From NCBI GenBank assembly GCA_902770965.1, contig CACXUY010000020.1, forward strand, positions 1-64,000: a DNA stretch of 64,000 nucleotides, read 5' to 3'. Numbering within the stretch: position 1 is the first letter of the stretch; each line of letters starts with the position of its first letter. The stretch comes from an uncultured Lachnospiraceae bacterium. GTDB lineage: Bacteria > Bacillota > Clostridia > Lachnospirales > Lachnospiraceae. This document shows positions 1 to 9,119 of the stretch, piece by piece. The translations under genes were made by a program, and so were the position numbers. The notes beneath the pieces were generated by a model. It was not told the origin of the DNA, did not search any database, and was given only the letters and a program-made list of their open reading frames with translations.

Positions 1-4
1 GGAC

Positions 5-134
5 GGCAACCATTCCGAAGGACAACCGGTATGAGCACGGGCCCGCGCAGCGGGCGGAAAGTGCGAATACCGGTTAGCGTGGCGGGAGTGCGAAGCACGA
101 AGCCACGCGGGGACTTATATAGTATGGTTGTGCC
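5..134. repeat. Multi-branched palindromic element
   Basis: This gap before the first gene contains nested inverted repeats that would fold as a branched structure. GGCAACCAT at 5-13 can pair with 124-134 (a TG bulge). AACCGGTAT at 24-32 pairs with 67-75 and encloses a GCCCGC/GCGGGC hairpin at 41-55. CGTGGC at 78-83 pairs with 102-107 and encloses GTGC-GAA-GCAC. Bases 135-244 are AT-rich with no recognisable gene. The structure is read directly; its function is unknown. It could be a relative of the branched repeats elsewhere in the window or the end of a feature outside it. Confidence 0.5.
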
Positions 135-244
135 AAACTTGGCATGTAGGTTTACATTATTCCATTATAACGCTAATGCAGTAAAAAAACAGTATTAATG
201 ATACAAAAAGGGGATTACTGGTCTAAAAATGGTCTAAAAAATAT

Positions 245-2839
245 TCAGCTTTCTTTTTCCTGTGGCGATAACTCTTCTCCCAAAACGGCTTTGACGGCAT
301 CTTCCCTGGTCGTCCCTCCCCTGAAAGCCCTGAGCCACAAGGCAAAAGCCTCCATGTCGGGGACATGGCGATATGTCACGGAATACAGTTCACTGATAAA
401 GTCGAAATCCGACAAAAGTGTCCATTCGCACTCATTGCCGAGGAAGAACTTCATCGCAGCTCTTGAGGCTGGGTAACCTCCTGCTATAAGACGTCCCCAG
501 GTTTCCAGCTCAGCGTCAGTAGCCCGCCTGTGCAGCACCTGCCTGTACAGGCTGTTCACATAAGCCGTAATATCCGGCATCCTGTCGATGTATTCGTCAG
601 AATAATATGATCCTGCTTTTATCCCAAGCTTCTCGCAAAAAGCCTTCATCTCCGGCGAGTTGAGAAAGCCTTCCAATATCTTCTTCCTCGTACATCCCAT
701 ATTCAGGACATTCATCCATTCATCCAGCTCTGCCTTTTCCGGGCTGCGTTGGAAAATGATATCGTAAAGCGCCGTTATGTATTCCCTGCTGCTGAGGGGA
801 TTTTCCTGAAATTCAGTGCTGAAGAAGAAACCATATATAGCCTCAGAGGCGGTTCCATTGCCGTTGGCCAAGACATCGACCCACTCATCAAGCCCCTCTT
901 TCTCCGCCTCCCTTCCAAGGAAAGACTTATACAGGCGCTTTACAAATACCCTGACAGCTTCCTCATCTGATATGCCTGACAGTTGGGCTGACGTGCCGGA
1001 AGGGTTTTCTGTGCCGGAGTTATTCTCAGCTGTTCCGAAATCTTTTTCTGTGCCGGAGCTATTCTCAGCTGTTCCGAATTCTTTTTCAGACATGGCAGAA
1101 TAGTCCTCATCTGTGTCAGGGAGATTCCCCTCTGGCCTTGGACTGAAGCTTGCGAAAGCCGCCTCATATTTCGCCGGAAACAGGCTCCAATCCGACAATA
1201 TGATGATTTTTATATTCTCCGGAAGGTTCTCGAAGATGACCTTCAGCATTAAAGAGTGCAGTCCATTCACAAAAGCCATGCTCCCTGAAGTGTTTTTTTC
1301 AACAGGAGCGCTCTCATCAGCAGACATATTTGCGTCGATTGATGCTCTTGCATCGGCAGATGATTCTTCATCAGCCTGTGCATTTTCACCGGCACCTTCC
1401 TCATATATCACTGCCATGCTTCTTTGAGCATCAACCGGATAAGCTTCATTGACATAGGCACATATTCGCGACACCAGCTGTCCATAGTTCCCTTCTTCGA
1501 TAAGCGCCGACGACCCGGCCTCGCCGCTTTTCGCATATTCGCCAGACAAGCCAACGCAAGGAACGATCACGATAGTCTGAGCGTTTTCGGCAAAAGTTCT
1601 GAATGAGAGTTTATCCAGAAGCACATTCCCCGGTTCTGTGTAATCGCCAAAAAGATAAACGACAGGGGAAAGCTTTCCGCTGTATTTCACAGAATCAGGG
1701 ATGAACGCTATGCATTCATATATAACACCGTCGAGATCGAGTGAAAAAACATCACAGTCTCTGTTTATGTCCATCCTCCTCTGAAGTGCTTTTTCCCCAT
1801 TCAGGAAATATGAGCCCCTCGTCAGTTTCCTCAGAACGGATTCATGTCCCTTGATGACAGCTCCTTTGATAAACTCCTCAGTGCAATCCGTAAATACGCT
1901 TATCGGTATCTCCAGCCCGACATTCGACGGTATGATGACCTCTGGTCTGCCGGTGTAGGTTCTCACATGGCAGCTCTTAGACTGGCTGTCAAGCACAAGC
2001 TCCGCATGGCAGGCATCTATCCAATATTTTGCAACCGCCTCAGTCCTTTCATTATCAGCAGCTTTCCCCTCACCGACAGCATCTGTACTCTCTGCAGCCG
2101 TCTCATCGTAAAGGAGGACAGGGACTGCTCTTCCTGCCAAGGGCGCTCCGCCTGTCTTACCATCTGCCTGGGCTGCCATCCGGCTCATATATTTTTCGCT
2201 GATGTCAAAGGCTCTGATAAAAGACGCTCCTATGACCATATCCGGATGAGCCATGGCGTACATCTGAAGAGCCGTACCTCCGGCATCATAACCAACCAGG
2301 TAGCAGCATCCATAGGAGCTGAATGCTTTATCGTCCGTAAATGCAGAAAGCGCTGCCTCAATATATCTCAATTCATTATCAGAACGACCCCAATCATTCT
2401 TTTCCGGTTCCAGCATAAGCAGACCTTCGCCATACTTATCCGAAAATGCTTTCCAGCCATTTTCTTCTATAAAAGTCTCTGCGTCCACGCCCTTAGGCGG
2501 TGCTATGACAGTAAAGTACGCTCCCCTGAATGCCCCCTCCGGTAAATAAAACCTGACAGTCCTGGTTACGCCCTCTACCTTGACAGTCTGTGTAAAAAAA
2601 CCGGTGTTTTCCTGTCTGGCTGAAGAGACATTGCCTTCTGCGCCGGCTGACGGACTATCCGCATCCCGCGCGTCCGCCGCCATATTTGCTCCAGCTGCCC
2701 TGGCTGCCGCACTGCCTGTCCTCACTCCCGCAGGAGCAGCGGTGACAGAGCTGACCTGGCACAGCAACATAGCCGAAGCCAGAGCTGCGGCCGCGATCCT
2801 GCTATATTTTGTCTTCCTTATCAGAGCCTTGTCTGACAT
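245..2839 (-). CDS. Secreted DUF4214 protein with degenerate alpha/beta-hydrolase regions
   Basis: An 864-aa protein with a Sec-type signal peptide (about residues 1-34, ending near VTAAPAG). The start has an AGGAG site. Residues 80-600 resemble two alpha/beta-hydrolase regions also found in the 897-aa protein at 42471-45164, and residues 626-855 hold about four DUF4214-like units (LGREAEKEGLDEW, CTRKKILEGFLNS). The first region has GYDAGG, with Asp where an esterase has its nucleophilic Ser. The second region has EEGAGE near residue 479, where the paralogue has GHSNGG, so catalysis is doubtful. A 13-residue repeat (GTAENSSGTEKDF-like) forms the linker. Domain order is the reverse of the paralogue. 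The gene lies 27 nt after the membrane-protein gene and is probably last in its operon. Likely an extracellular or wall-associated binding protein; function inferred. Confidence 0.75.
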   Translation of the reverse strand: MSDKALIRKTKYSRIAAAALASAMLLCQVSSVTAAPAGVRTGSAAARAAGANMAADARDADSPSAGAEGNVSSARQENTGFFTQTVKVEGVTRTVRFYLPEGAFRGAYFTVIAPPKGVDAETFIEENGWKAFSDKYGEGLLMLEPEKNDWGRSDNELRYIEAALSAFTDDKAFSSYGCCYLVGYDAGGTALQMYAMAHPDMVIGASFIRAFDISEKYMSRMAAQADGKTGGAPLAGRAVPVLLYDETAAESTDAVGEGKAADNERTEAVAKYWIDACHAELVLDSQSKSCHVRTYTGRPEVIIPSNVGLEIPISVFTDCTEEFIKGAVIKGHESVLRKLTRGSYFLNGEKALQRRMDINRDCDVFSLDLDGVIYECIAFIPDSVKYSGKLSPVVYLFGDYTEPGNVLLDKLSFRTFAENAQTIVIVPCVGLSGEYAKSGEAGSSALIEEGNYGQLVSRICAYVNEAYPVDAQRSMAVIYEEGAGENAQADEESSADARASIDANMSADESAPVEKNTSGSMAFVNGLHSLMLKVIFENLPENIKIIILSDWSLFPAKYEAAFASFSPRPEGNLPDTDEDYSAMSEKEFGTAENSSGTEKDFGTAENNSGTENPSGTSAQLSGISDEEAVRVFVKRLYKSFLGREAEKEGLDEWVDVLANGNGTASEAIYGFFFSTEFQENPLSSREYITALYDIIFQRSPEKAELDEWMNVLNMGCTRKKILEGFLNSPEMKAFCEKLGIKAGSYYSDEYIDRMPDITAYVNSLYRQVLHRRATDAELETWGRLIAGGYPASRAAMKFFLGNECEWTLLSDFDFISELYSVTYRHVPDMEAFALWLRAFRGGTTREDAVKAVLGEELSPQEKES

Positions 2840-2866
2840 ATTTTTCTCCTGTTAAATAGAATCCAC

Positions 2867-3541
2867 TCAGCCCAACGGTATCTCGACCACCTCAGCCATC
2901 TTTATGAGGCAATGCTCGATCTGGTCTGAGATCTCACTTACCATCCTGTCAGTGATGGCCTCGGTCTTCTCGCTGTCAAGATTGCTGAAGAAATCATCCT
3001 TTACGTCCTTCCCGAGACTCTGTATCCTGCTCCGGAAGGCGTTTCTGGGAACCAGCTTGCGCACTACCTTTGGAAGATCTGCCTTCAGCATGGCTTCCTG
3101 CATCTTGTCCTTGCCAAGGAAGAGCACCAAAAGCGAGACTGCGGCTCCCGCGATCATTCCTGATGGTCCGCCTGAGAGCAAGGCTATCTCGCTCCCGCCG
3201 CAGACCAGTCCTATCAATATCGATACGATGGAATCTATCATCCATGTGATCTCTTCAACGGCAAATACATTTTTCGCTTCAAGGCGTATATCGATATCCG
3301 ATGCCGAAAAGTATGAGTTCAGGCTTAACGCGGTGAAGGGTACGTTGTGGCGAATGCATATCGGCAGCGTATAGTCCTCAAGCCTGTCGGCTATGGGCTT
3401 CATCCATGAAGCTATCTGACGGTGAAGTATGGTCCGGGCTTCCTCGGAGTGAAGATATGCTTCTATAGCCTTTTCCATCTTCGCGTCGGTGTCCTCAAGC
3501 CTTTTTATCTCTCCGGAGCGCCACCTCTCAAAAACCGGCAA
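2867..3541 (-). CDS. Membrane-segment protein overlapping the Hsp70-like gene
   Basis: A 224-aa protein of unknown function. The N-terminal half is charged and helical. A hydrophobic stretch from about residue 100 to 140 (SILIGLVCGG, AAVSLLVLFLG) suggests one or two membrane helices, followed by a charged C-terminus. The only plausible start is TTG at 3541, with GAGGGAG about 9 nt upstream, and it overlaps the end of the Hsp70-like gene by 14 nt. The reading frame stays open upstream of the TTG, so this could instead be the C-terminal half of a longer Hsp70-family protein split by a frameshift. Translational coupling is the simpler reading. Confidence 0.6.
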   Translation of the reverse strand: MPVFERWRSGEIKRLEDTDAKMEKAIEAYLHSEEARTILHRQIASWMKPIADRLEDYTLPICIRHNVPFTALSLNSYFSASDIDIRLEAKNVFAVEEITWMIDSIVSILIGLVCGGSEIALLSGGPSGMIAGAAVSLLVLFLGKDKMQEAMLKADLPKVVRKLVPRNAFRSRIQSLGKDVKDDFFSNLDSEKTEAITDRMVSEISDQIEHCLIKMAEVVEIPLG

Positions 3542-4655
3542 TGCGGCATGCTCCCTCGTCGTCTATCCTTCCGCTCCACGCAAGGCCTCTTGACACCGAG
3601 AACTCAGGCTCTGAGCCCGTTATGACGACCGCGTCGGGAAATACAGCCTGGCACCAATCCCTCACCGCCTCCAGCTTCGATACTCCTCCGGTCAGGAAAA
3701 GCAGCTCGGGCTGTTTACTGGTTATATTGTCCCTGACCTCCATCAGGCTTTTCTCAAAGACATCATGGAAAGAACGGCCACGCAGCTTATCTATCCTCTT
3801 ATTAATGAGGCGGTTAGCCATCACTTCATCCATCCTCAGCGTCAGTCGGAGCGGCTCATCATATCTTATCAGTACAGTCTGCTCGCAGTCATTTTCCTTC
3901 CAATAATCCTCATCCGAGAAATACTTCTCCTTCAGGCGGCGGGCGGCGAATTCGCAGTAACTGCGCCAGGGCTCACTCTCCGCGAAGACTTTTCTGAGCT
4001 TCGCGGCATCGGGGGACGCGTCAACCGATTCTTCGAGCAGCATCTCGTCCATGAGGCCTCCGCCCAGCATGACCTCGCCCGCCGTCTGCATCTCGACCTC
4101 TTTGCCGCTCATGATATAGGCGAAATCTGTGGTCGATGAGCCGATGTCCACCACCAGAACAGGCTTTGACAGTATGTCCACGCCTATCTGGAGATGCTTC
4201 GACTGGCATGCGCTGACCAAAGCCGCGCGGGATTCCGATATGATGCGGACGGGAGGATAGCCGGTCTTCTCAAACAGTTCCCTGTATCTCTCGCGGGCGG
4301 ACATATTCCAGCCGGCTGGACAGCCTATATAAAAGCAGCAGTCATCGTCTTTTATCAGGTCTCCTGACGCGTACAGCTCTCCCAGCACACCGGCGGCAAA
4401 GCTTTTCAGGTCAGCAAGGCTTGAGGGGTCAGTCAGGAACCTGCTTTTGAACCGCAGCCTCCTCTTCATCGCCCCGGCGTTGTAACAGGCTTTTTCACCT
4501 ATGATGAGCTCACCGTTCCTAAGAGACGCATATGCTGTAACAAAACTCTTTTCACCATTCACGGCCAGCACCTCCGGCACGTTCTGGTCCTTCTTCTCAA
4601 GTCTCGACACCGCGCTCTCCGCGTCACCCAGGTCAAATCCATAGAATCGATTCAT
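3528..4655 (-). CDS. Hsp70-like ATPase (actin fold, nucleotide-binding domain only)
   Basis: A 375-aa protein with the actin/Hsp70 ATPase motifs in order: phosphate-1 (GFDLGD) at the N-terminus, phosphate-2 (VVDIGSSTTDFAY) near residue 170, and the adenosine motif (FLTGGVSK) near residue 320. It matches an Hsp70 nucleotide-binding domain in length and has no substrate-binding domain. It overlaps the upstream membrane-protein gene by an ATGA tetranucleotide and the downstream gene by 14 nt, so the three are translationally coupled. It is not DnaK. By analogy it may be a regulatory or scaffold ATPase working with its membrane neighbours; the substrate cannot be told from sequence. Confidence 0.8.
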   Translation of the reverse strand: MNRFYGFDLGDAESAVSRLEKKDQNVPEVLAVNGEKSFVTAYASLRNGELIIGEKACYNAGAMKRRLRFKSRFLTDPSSLADLKSFAAGVLGELYASGDLIKDDDCCFYIGCPAGWNMSARERYRELFEKTGYPPVRIISESRAALVSACQSKHLQIGVDILSKPVLVVDIGSSTTDFAYIMSGKEVEMQTAGEVMLGGGLMDEMLLEESVDASPDAAKLRKVFAESEPWRSYCEFAARRLKEKYFSDEDYWKENDCEQTVLIRYDEPLRLTLRMDEVMANRLINKRIDKLRGRSFHDVFEKSLMEVRDNITSKQPELLFLTGGVSKLEAVRDWCQAVFPDAVVITGSEPEFSVSRGLAWSGRIDDEGACRIAGF

Positions 4656-5539
4656 AGAACCTCCTCTGCAGCCAATCCCCGCCTGAGCACGATGCCGCCG
4701 CTTACAAGAGCCGGCCTCAGTGTTCCGGTTTTTTTCGATGGCATGATATCAAAATCATCGGCAGTGTCTTCTCTGTAATCGAGCAGCTCCACGCCCCTGG
4801 TATGAAGGTAATGCCGCAGACCTCGCAGCTTATCCAGCGCAAAAGCTCCATCCTTGCTGTACAGCGCCTCGAGAAGCTCTGAATACAGTTCTGCCTCGGC
4901 ATCTGTCAACAGGCTGCCGCCGCTGTAGGCTGCGGGCTGTTCCCATTTATCCGCCGCCAGGTTCTCCTCTATATTCTTGTCAACTACCATCATTACAGAA
5001 CGGTACAGGCGGAAAATGCGCGAGGGATCCACATGATTTTCGGTTTTCTGCCTGCGTCCGGCCGCGTCGGCCGAGCCTTTTCGCCTGATGCCAAGTCCGG
5101 CCAGAAAGAGACAGATACCTTCGATTGCGGCGGCCGCAAGCTTAAGCCACATTGAAAATGAATTATTAACCCCTTCACCTGATACAAATATAGTAAGAGC
5201 GATGGCAGCAAATGCCAGAATTCCCACGGCAAGCAGTATATAAGGCTTTGATTCCCGCCTTTGCGTCAGCCCTTTGTCCGCGTCGGCGGCTTCCCATATC
5301 CTCGTCTCACCTATGGTATCCACCATTGGCATGGCCATGCGCACGGCCTGCAGCATGCCCGCCGCGGAATTCCGCTCTCTGTCAGTGATATTGGACTCAT
5401 TATAACTGATGAGCAGTCGATCCGTCTCTGATTCAAGAAAAGCCGCTGCTTTTTCGGGGATGGGAGAAGCCTCAAGAACGGAGATGAACCTCTCCCTGTC
5501 TTTATCCAGCAGCTCCGATAGCTTTGTGTGCTTTGACAT
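4652..5539 (-). CDS. Two-helix membrane protein upstream of Hsp70-like gene
   Basis: A 295-aa protein, not recognised as a named family. The start at 5539 (MSKHTKLSELL) is chosen because GAGGATC lies just upstream; the frame extends further but without a ribosome site. The N-terminal 95 residues are helical and charged. Two membrane helices follow at about 100-119 (ILLAVGILAFAAIAL) and 130-150 (AAAAIEGICLFLAGLGI), then a soluble C-terminal domain of about 140 residues. It is first in the four-gene run and joined to the Hsp70-like gene by ATGA. Likely a membrane anchor for the ATPase; inference from gene order only. Confidence 0.6.
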   Translation of the reverse strand: MSKHTKLSELLDKDRERFISVLEASPIPEKAAAFLESETDRLLISYNESNITDRERNSAAGMLQAVRMAMPMVDTIGETRIWEAADADKGLTQRRESKPYILLAVGILAFAAIALTIFVSGEGVNNSFSMWLKLAAAAIEGICLFLAGLGIRRKGSADAAGRRQKTENHVDPSRIFRLYRSVMMVVDKNIEENLAADKWEQPAAYSGGSLLTDAEAELYSELLEALYSKDGAFALDKLRGLRHYLHTRGVELLDYREDTADDFDIMPSKKTGTLRPALVSGGIVLRRGLAAEEVL

Positions 5540-5579
5540 ATAAGATCCTCTTTGAAACATACAGGAAACATAATAAGAC

Positions 5580-5659
5580 AGAGGCAGCCGTAGTTGCAGT
5601 CCCCTCAGTCGGCTTGCATACATGATATGCTCCGGGGACAGCCCCGGACGACTGCCTCT
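5580..5659 (-). promoter_or_regulatory. Structured leader or intergenic RNA before the Hsp70-like operon
   Basis: On the minus strand an 8-bp outer stem (AGAGGCAG with CTGCCTCT, 5652-5659 with 5580-5587) encloses a perfect CCGGGG-CTGT-CCCCGG hairpin (5632-5647) and a GCATA/TATGC hairpin (5616-5630). A competing pairing between GCAGTC in the outer stem and GACTGC further 3' is possible. It ends about 40 nt before the start codon at 5539 and about 73 nt after the carB stop. It matches no riboswitch class I recognise. It could be a cis-regulatory leader or carB's 3' end; there is no clear U-tract. Confidence 0.4.
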
Positions 5660-5732
5660 ATTATGATAATGGTCATATGTATTGAAGTCGTGGTCAACTA
5701 TTCACATGACCAGACTCTGACGTGTAACAAAA

Positions 5733-8700
5733 TCAGTTCTTTTCCATGATCTCTTTGTGCCAATCCTGAAGTGACTTGATCTCGCCAAGACCTTCCTTCC
5801 TGACCTTATATATACCCTCCGCCGCGGCAAATGCTGCCGTCATGGTGGTTATATAAGGTATCCTGGCCTTGATCGACGCCTTGCGCAGATAGCTGTCGTC
5901 GTGATGCCCCTGCTTGTCTACAGGTGTGTTGACGATCAGGTCGATCTCTCCGTTGGTGATAAGGTCGAGAATGTTCGGACGACCTTCATAATTCTTGCGG
6001 ACTCTCTGCACCTCAAGCCCCGCAGCGTCGATGGCGGCACAGGTGCGGTTCGTGGCAAGTATCTTGAAACCGGCTTTCTGGAACAGCCTCGCGAGGGCAG
6101 GAGCATCGGGACGATCCTGGGGATTAACCGAGATCAGCACGGTGCCTCCTTCAGGAAGCTCAGCCTTCGCCGCTTCCTCCGCCTTTACGAAAGCTATGCC
6201 GGAATCACGGTCAATACCAAGCACTTCACCGGTAGAACGCATCTCCGGACCGAGCACAGGGTCAACCTCAGGGAACATATTAAAGGGGAACACTGCCTCC
6301 TTGACTCCGTAATAAGGGATATATTTCTCCTTTAAAGCAGGCACGGGAGACTCACGGCCTGTGATCGATGAGGTTATGATATCAGTTGCGATCGGCACCA
6401 TCCTGATACCGCAGACCTTAGAGACCAGAGGGACGGTTCTCGATGCCCTGGGATTCGCCTCAAGAACGAACACCTTGCCGTCTTCTATGGCATACTGCAT
6501 GTTCATAAGTCCTACGACATGCATCTCCTCCGCTATCCGCCTGGTGTATTCGCGGATGGTCTGGAGATTGTCTGCCGTGATGTGCTTCGAAGGAATGATG
6601 CAGGCTGAATCGCCGGAATGGATGCCGGCCAGCTCTATATGCTCCATGACGGCGGGAACGAAGGCATGGCTTCCATCTGAGATGGCATCCGCCTCGCACT
6701 CAAGCGCATTGTGGAGGAAGCGGTCTATGAGGATCGGACGGTCGGGCGTGACGCCGACAGCTGCCTTCATGTAGTCCGCAATGCTCTCATCATCGTGAAC
6801 TACTTCCATGCCCCTGCCTCCGAGCACATATGAAGGACGAACCATGACGGGATAGCCTATTCGGCCGGCTATCTCCTTCGCCTCCTCAACAGTCGTGGCC
6901 ATGCCCGCTTCAGGAATAGGGATGCCGAGCTTGTCCATCATCATGCGGAACTGATCCCTGTCTTCGGCAAGGTCAATGACGGCAGGCGAAGTGCCGAGAA
7001 TATTGATGCCCTCCTTCTCAAGCTTGGCCGCAAGGTTCAGAGGAGTCTGGCCGCCAAACTGGGCGATGACACCAACAGGCTTCTCCTTGCGGTATATGCT
7101 CAGCACATCCTCAAGGGTGAGGGGCTCGAAGTACAGCTTATCAGAGGTATCATAATCCGTTGATACGGTCTCTGGATTGCAGTTGATGATTATGGTCTCG
7201 AAGCCCAGCTCCTTGAGGGACTTCGCGGCATGTACACAGCAATAATCGAACTCTATGCCCTGCCCTATACGGTTGGGGCCGCCGCCAAGGATCATGATCT
7301 TCGGACGTTCTTCGTTCACTTTATTATTGTCGGGCGCGTTATACGTGGAATAATAGTAGGCGCTGTCCTGAGTGCCGCTGACATGCACGCTGTCCCAGCA
7401 CTCTGTCACGCCCAGCGCTTCTCTCTTGACTCGGATCTCGTCCTGTGAGATACCAAGGATGTCCGCAAGATAGTGGTCAGAGAAGCCGTCTTTTTTAGCT
7501 TTGATAAGAGCCTCATCGGAGGGAAGGCCTCCTGAAAACGCCATCAGCGCCTGCTCTTCCTCCACCAGTTCTTTCATCTGTGTGATGAAATACTTCTTCA
7601 CATGTGTCAGCTCAAAGATAAGGTCAACAGAAGCTCCTTTTCTGAGAGCCTCATACATGATGAAGTGGCGCTCGGAATTCGGGATGACCAAAAGCTTTAT
7701 GAGCTCCTCTATGGGAAGCTTATCATAGCCGTTCACATGGCCAAGACCATAACGTCCCTTCTCAAGTGAACGCACCGCTTTCTGAAAAGCCTCCTTATAG
7801 GTCTTGCCTATGCTCATGACCTCGCCGACAGCCCTCATCTGCGTGCCCAGCTTGTCCTCTACTCCCTTGAATTTCTCAAAAGCCCATCTGGCAAACTTAA
7901 CGACCACGTAGTCGCCGTCCGGCACATATTTGTCCAAGGTTCCATATTTGCCGCATGGTATCTCGCTTAGGCTGAGTCCTGTCGCGAGCTTAGCGGATAC
8001 CAGAGCGATGGGGAAGCCTGTGGCTTTTGAAGCCAGAGCTGAAGAACGCGAGGTCCTGGGGTTGATCTCGATGACAATGACTCGGCCACTCACAGGATCA
8101 TGGGCGAACTGTACGTTCGTGCCGCCTATGACGCCTATGTGCTCGACTATCTTGTACGCCTGTTCCTGGAGACGGGCCTGAAGCTCTTCTGATATGGTCA
8201 GCATAGGAGCCGTACAGAACGAGTCGCCCGTGTGGATGCCGATGGGATCGACATTCTCTATGAAGCAGACAGTGATCATGTTGTTGTCCTTGTCGCGGAC
8301 CACCTCAAGCTCAAGCTCTTCCCATCCCAGCACCGATTCTTCAACGAGAACCTGATGGATGAGGCTCGCCTGTAGGCCTCTGGCACAGACTGTCTTCAGT
8401 TCTTCTTTGTTATATACCAGTCCGCCTCCTGCGCCTCCCATGGTATACGCGGGTCTGAGAACCACGGGATAACCTAAATCATCGGCGATCTTAAGGGCAT
8501 CCTCCACGCTGTAAGCGACCTCGCTCCTCGCCATCTCGATGCCCAGCATATTCATCGTATTCTTGAATTCCACGCGGTCCTCGCCGCGCTCTATGGCATC
8601 GACCTGTACGCCAATGACCTTGACGCCATATTTGTCAAGGATGCCTTCTTTGTAAAGCTCAGAGCAAAGGTTAAGCCCTGACTGTCCGCCCAGGTTAGGA

Positions 8701-8960
8701 AGCAGCGCGTCCGGCTTCTCCTTCGCAATGATCTGTTCCAGTCTCTTAACATTCAGAGGCTCTATATAGGTTCTGTCAGCCATCTCAGGATCAGTCATGA
8801 TCGTAGCAGGGTTTGAATTGACCAATACGATCTCATAACCTAACTCTCTGAGCGCCTTGCACGCCTGTGTTCCTGAATAATCGAACTCGCATGCCTGTCC
8901 GATGATTATCGGACCTGAACCGATGATCAATATCTTGTGAATATCTGTTCTTTGAGCCAT
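5733..8960 (-). CDS. carB: Carbamoyl-phosphate synthase large subunit
   Basis: A 1075-aa protein that makes carbamoyl phosphate from bicarbonate, ATP and ammonia supplied by the CarA glutaminase, for pyrimidine and arginine synthesis. The start MAQRTDIHKILIIGSGP is set by AGGAGGG upstream at 8960. Two homologous ATP-grasp halves are visible: the first opens with IGSGPIIIGQACEFDYSG, the second (about residue 555) with ILGGGPNRIGQGIEFDY. A C-terminal MGS-like allosteric domain follows (LVNTPVDKQGHHDD, TTMTAAFAAAEGI). Length matches the family. carA is not in this window, so the small subunit is encoded elsewhere. It has its own consensus-like promoter. Confidence 0.97.
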   Translation of the reverse strand: MAQRTDIHKILIIGSGPIIIGQACEFDYSGTQACKALRELGYEIVLVNSNPATIMTDPEMADRTYIEPLNVKRLEQIIAKEKPDALLPNLGGQSGLNLCSELYKEGILDKYGVKVIGVQVDAIERGEDRVEFKNTMNMLGIEMARSEVAYSVEDALKIADDLGYPVVLRPAYTMGGAGGGLVYNKEELKTVCARGLQASLIHQVLVEESVLGWEELELEVVRDKDNNMITVCFIENVDPIGIHTGDSFCTAPMLTISEELQARLQEQAYKIVEHIGVIGGTNVQFAHDPVSGRVIVIEINPRTSRSSALASKATGFPIALVSAKLATGLSLSEIPCGKYGTLDKYVPDGDYVVVKFARWAFEKFKGVEDKLGTQMRAVGEVMSIGKTYKEAFQKAVRSLEKGRYGLGHVNGYDKLPIEELIKLLVIPNSERHFIMYEALRKGASVDLIFELTHVKKYFITQMKELVEEEQALMAFSGGLPSDEALIKAKKDGFSDHYLADILGISQDEIRVKREALGVTECWDSVHVSGTQDSAYYYSTYNAPDNNKVNEERPKIMILGGGPNRIGQGIEFDYCCVHAAKSLKELGFETIIINCNPETVSTDYDTSDKLYFEPLTLEDVLSIYRKEKPVGVIAQFGGQTPLNLAAKLEKEGINILGTSPAVIDLAEDRDQFRMMMDKLGIPIPEAGMATTVEEAKEIAGRIGYPVMVRPSYVLGGRGMEVVHDDESIADYMKAAVGVTPDRPILIDRFLHNALECEADAISDGSHAFVPAVMEHIELAGIHSGDSACIIPSKHITADNLQTIREYTRRIAEEMHVVGLMNMQYAIEDGKVFVLEANPRASRTVPLVSKVCGIRMVPIATDIITSSITGRESPVPALKEKYIPYYGVKEAVFPFNMFPEVDPVLGPEMRSTGEVLGIDRDSGIAFVKAEEAAKAELPEGGTVLISVNPQDRPDAPALARLFQKAGFKILATNRTCAAIDAAGLEVQRVRKNYEGRPNILDLITNGEIDLIVNTPVDKQGHHDDSYLRKASIKARIPYITTMTAAFAAAEGIYKVRKEGLGEIKSLQDWHKEIMEKN

Positions 8961-9022
8961 TTGATTTCCCTCCTGACCCATACGGGTCAATATGTAAATC
9001 CGTCAAAAACATTATCCGAATC

Positions 9023-9051
9023 AGTATAATTGATTTGGAGGCAAATGGCAA
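9023..9051 (-). promoter_or_regulatory. Promoter of carB
   Basis: On the minus strand TTGCCA (9046-9051) and TATACT (9023-9028) are spaced by exactly 17 nt, a good housekeeping-sigma promoter. The predicted leader is about 55-60 nt. A small GACCC/GGGTC inverted repeat sits immediately before the carB ribosome site. No PyrR-type attenuator was seen. Confidence 0.65.
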
Positions 9052-9074
9052 TAATCACTTCGCTGATTCACCAT

Positions 9075-9119
9075 GATGAAGGATGCTCAGCATCCCGAGT
9101 CTGTAGCGCAAAATAGTTT
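9075..9119 (+). repeat. Fragment of repeat family B (3' end)
   Basis: GGATGC-TCA-GCATCC hairpin followed by CGAGTCTG and TAGTTTA, matching the 3' end of the full family-B copies at 15345-15487 and 42251-42398. It abuts and slightly overlaps the stop codon of the helicase gene. Confidence 0.6.

Noticed and set aside
1844..2545. Open frame of 233 codons on the plus strand
   Set aside because: It lies entirely antisense to the DUF4214 pseudo-esterase gene, has no ribosome site and no recognisable domain.
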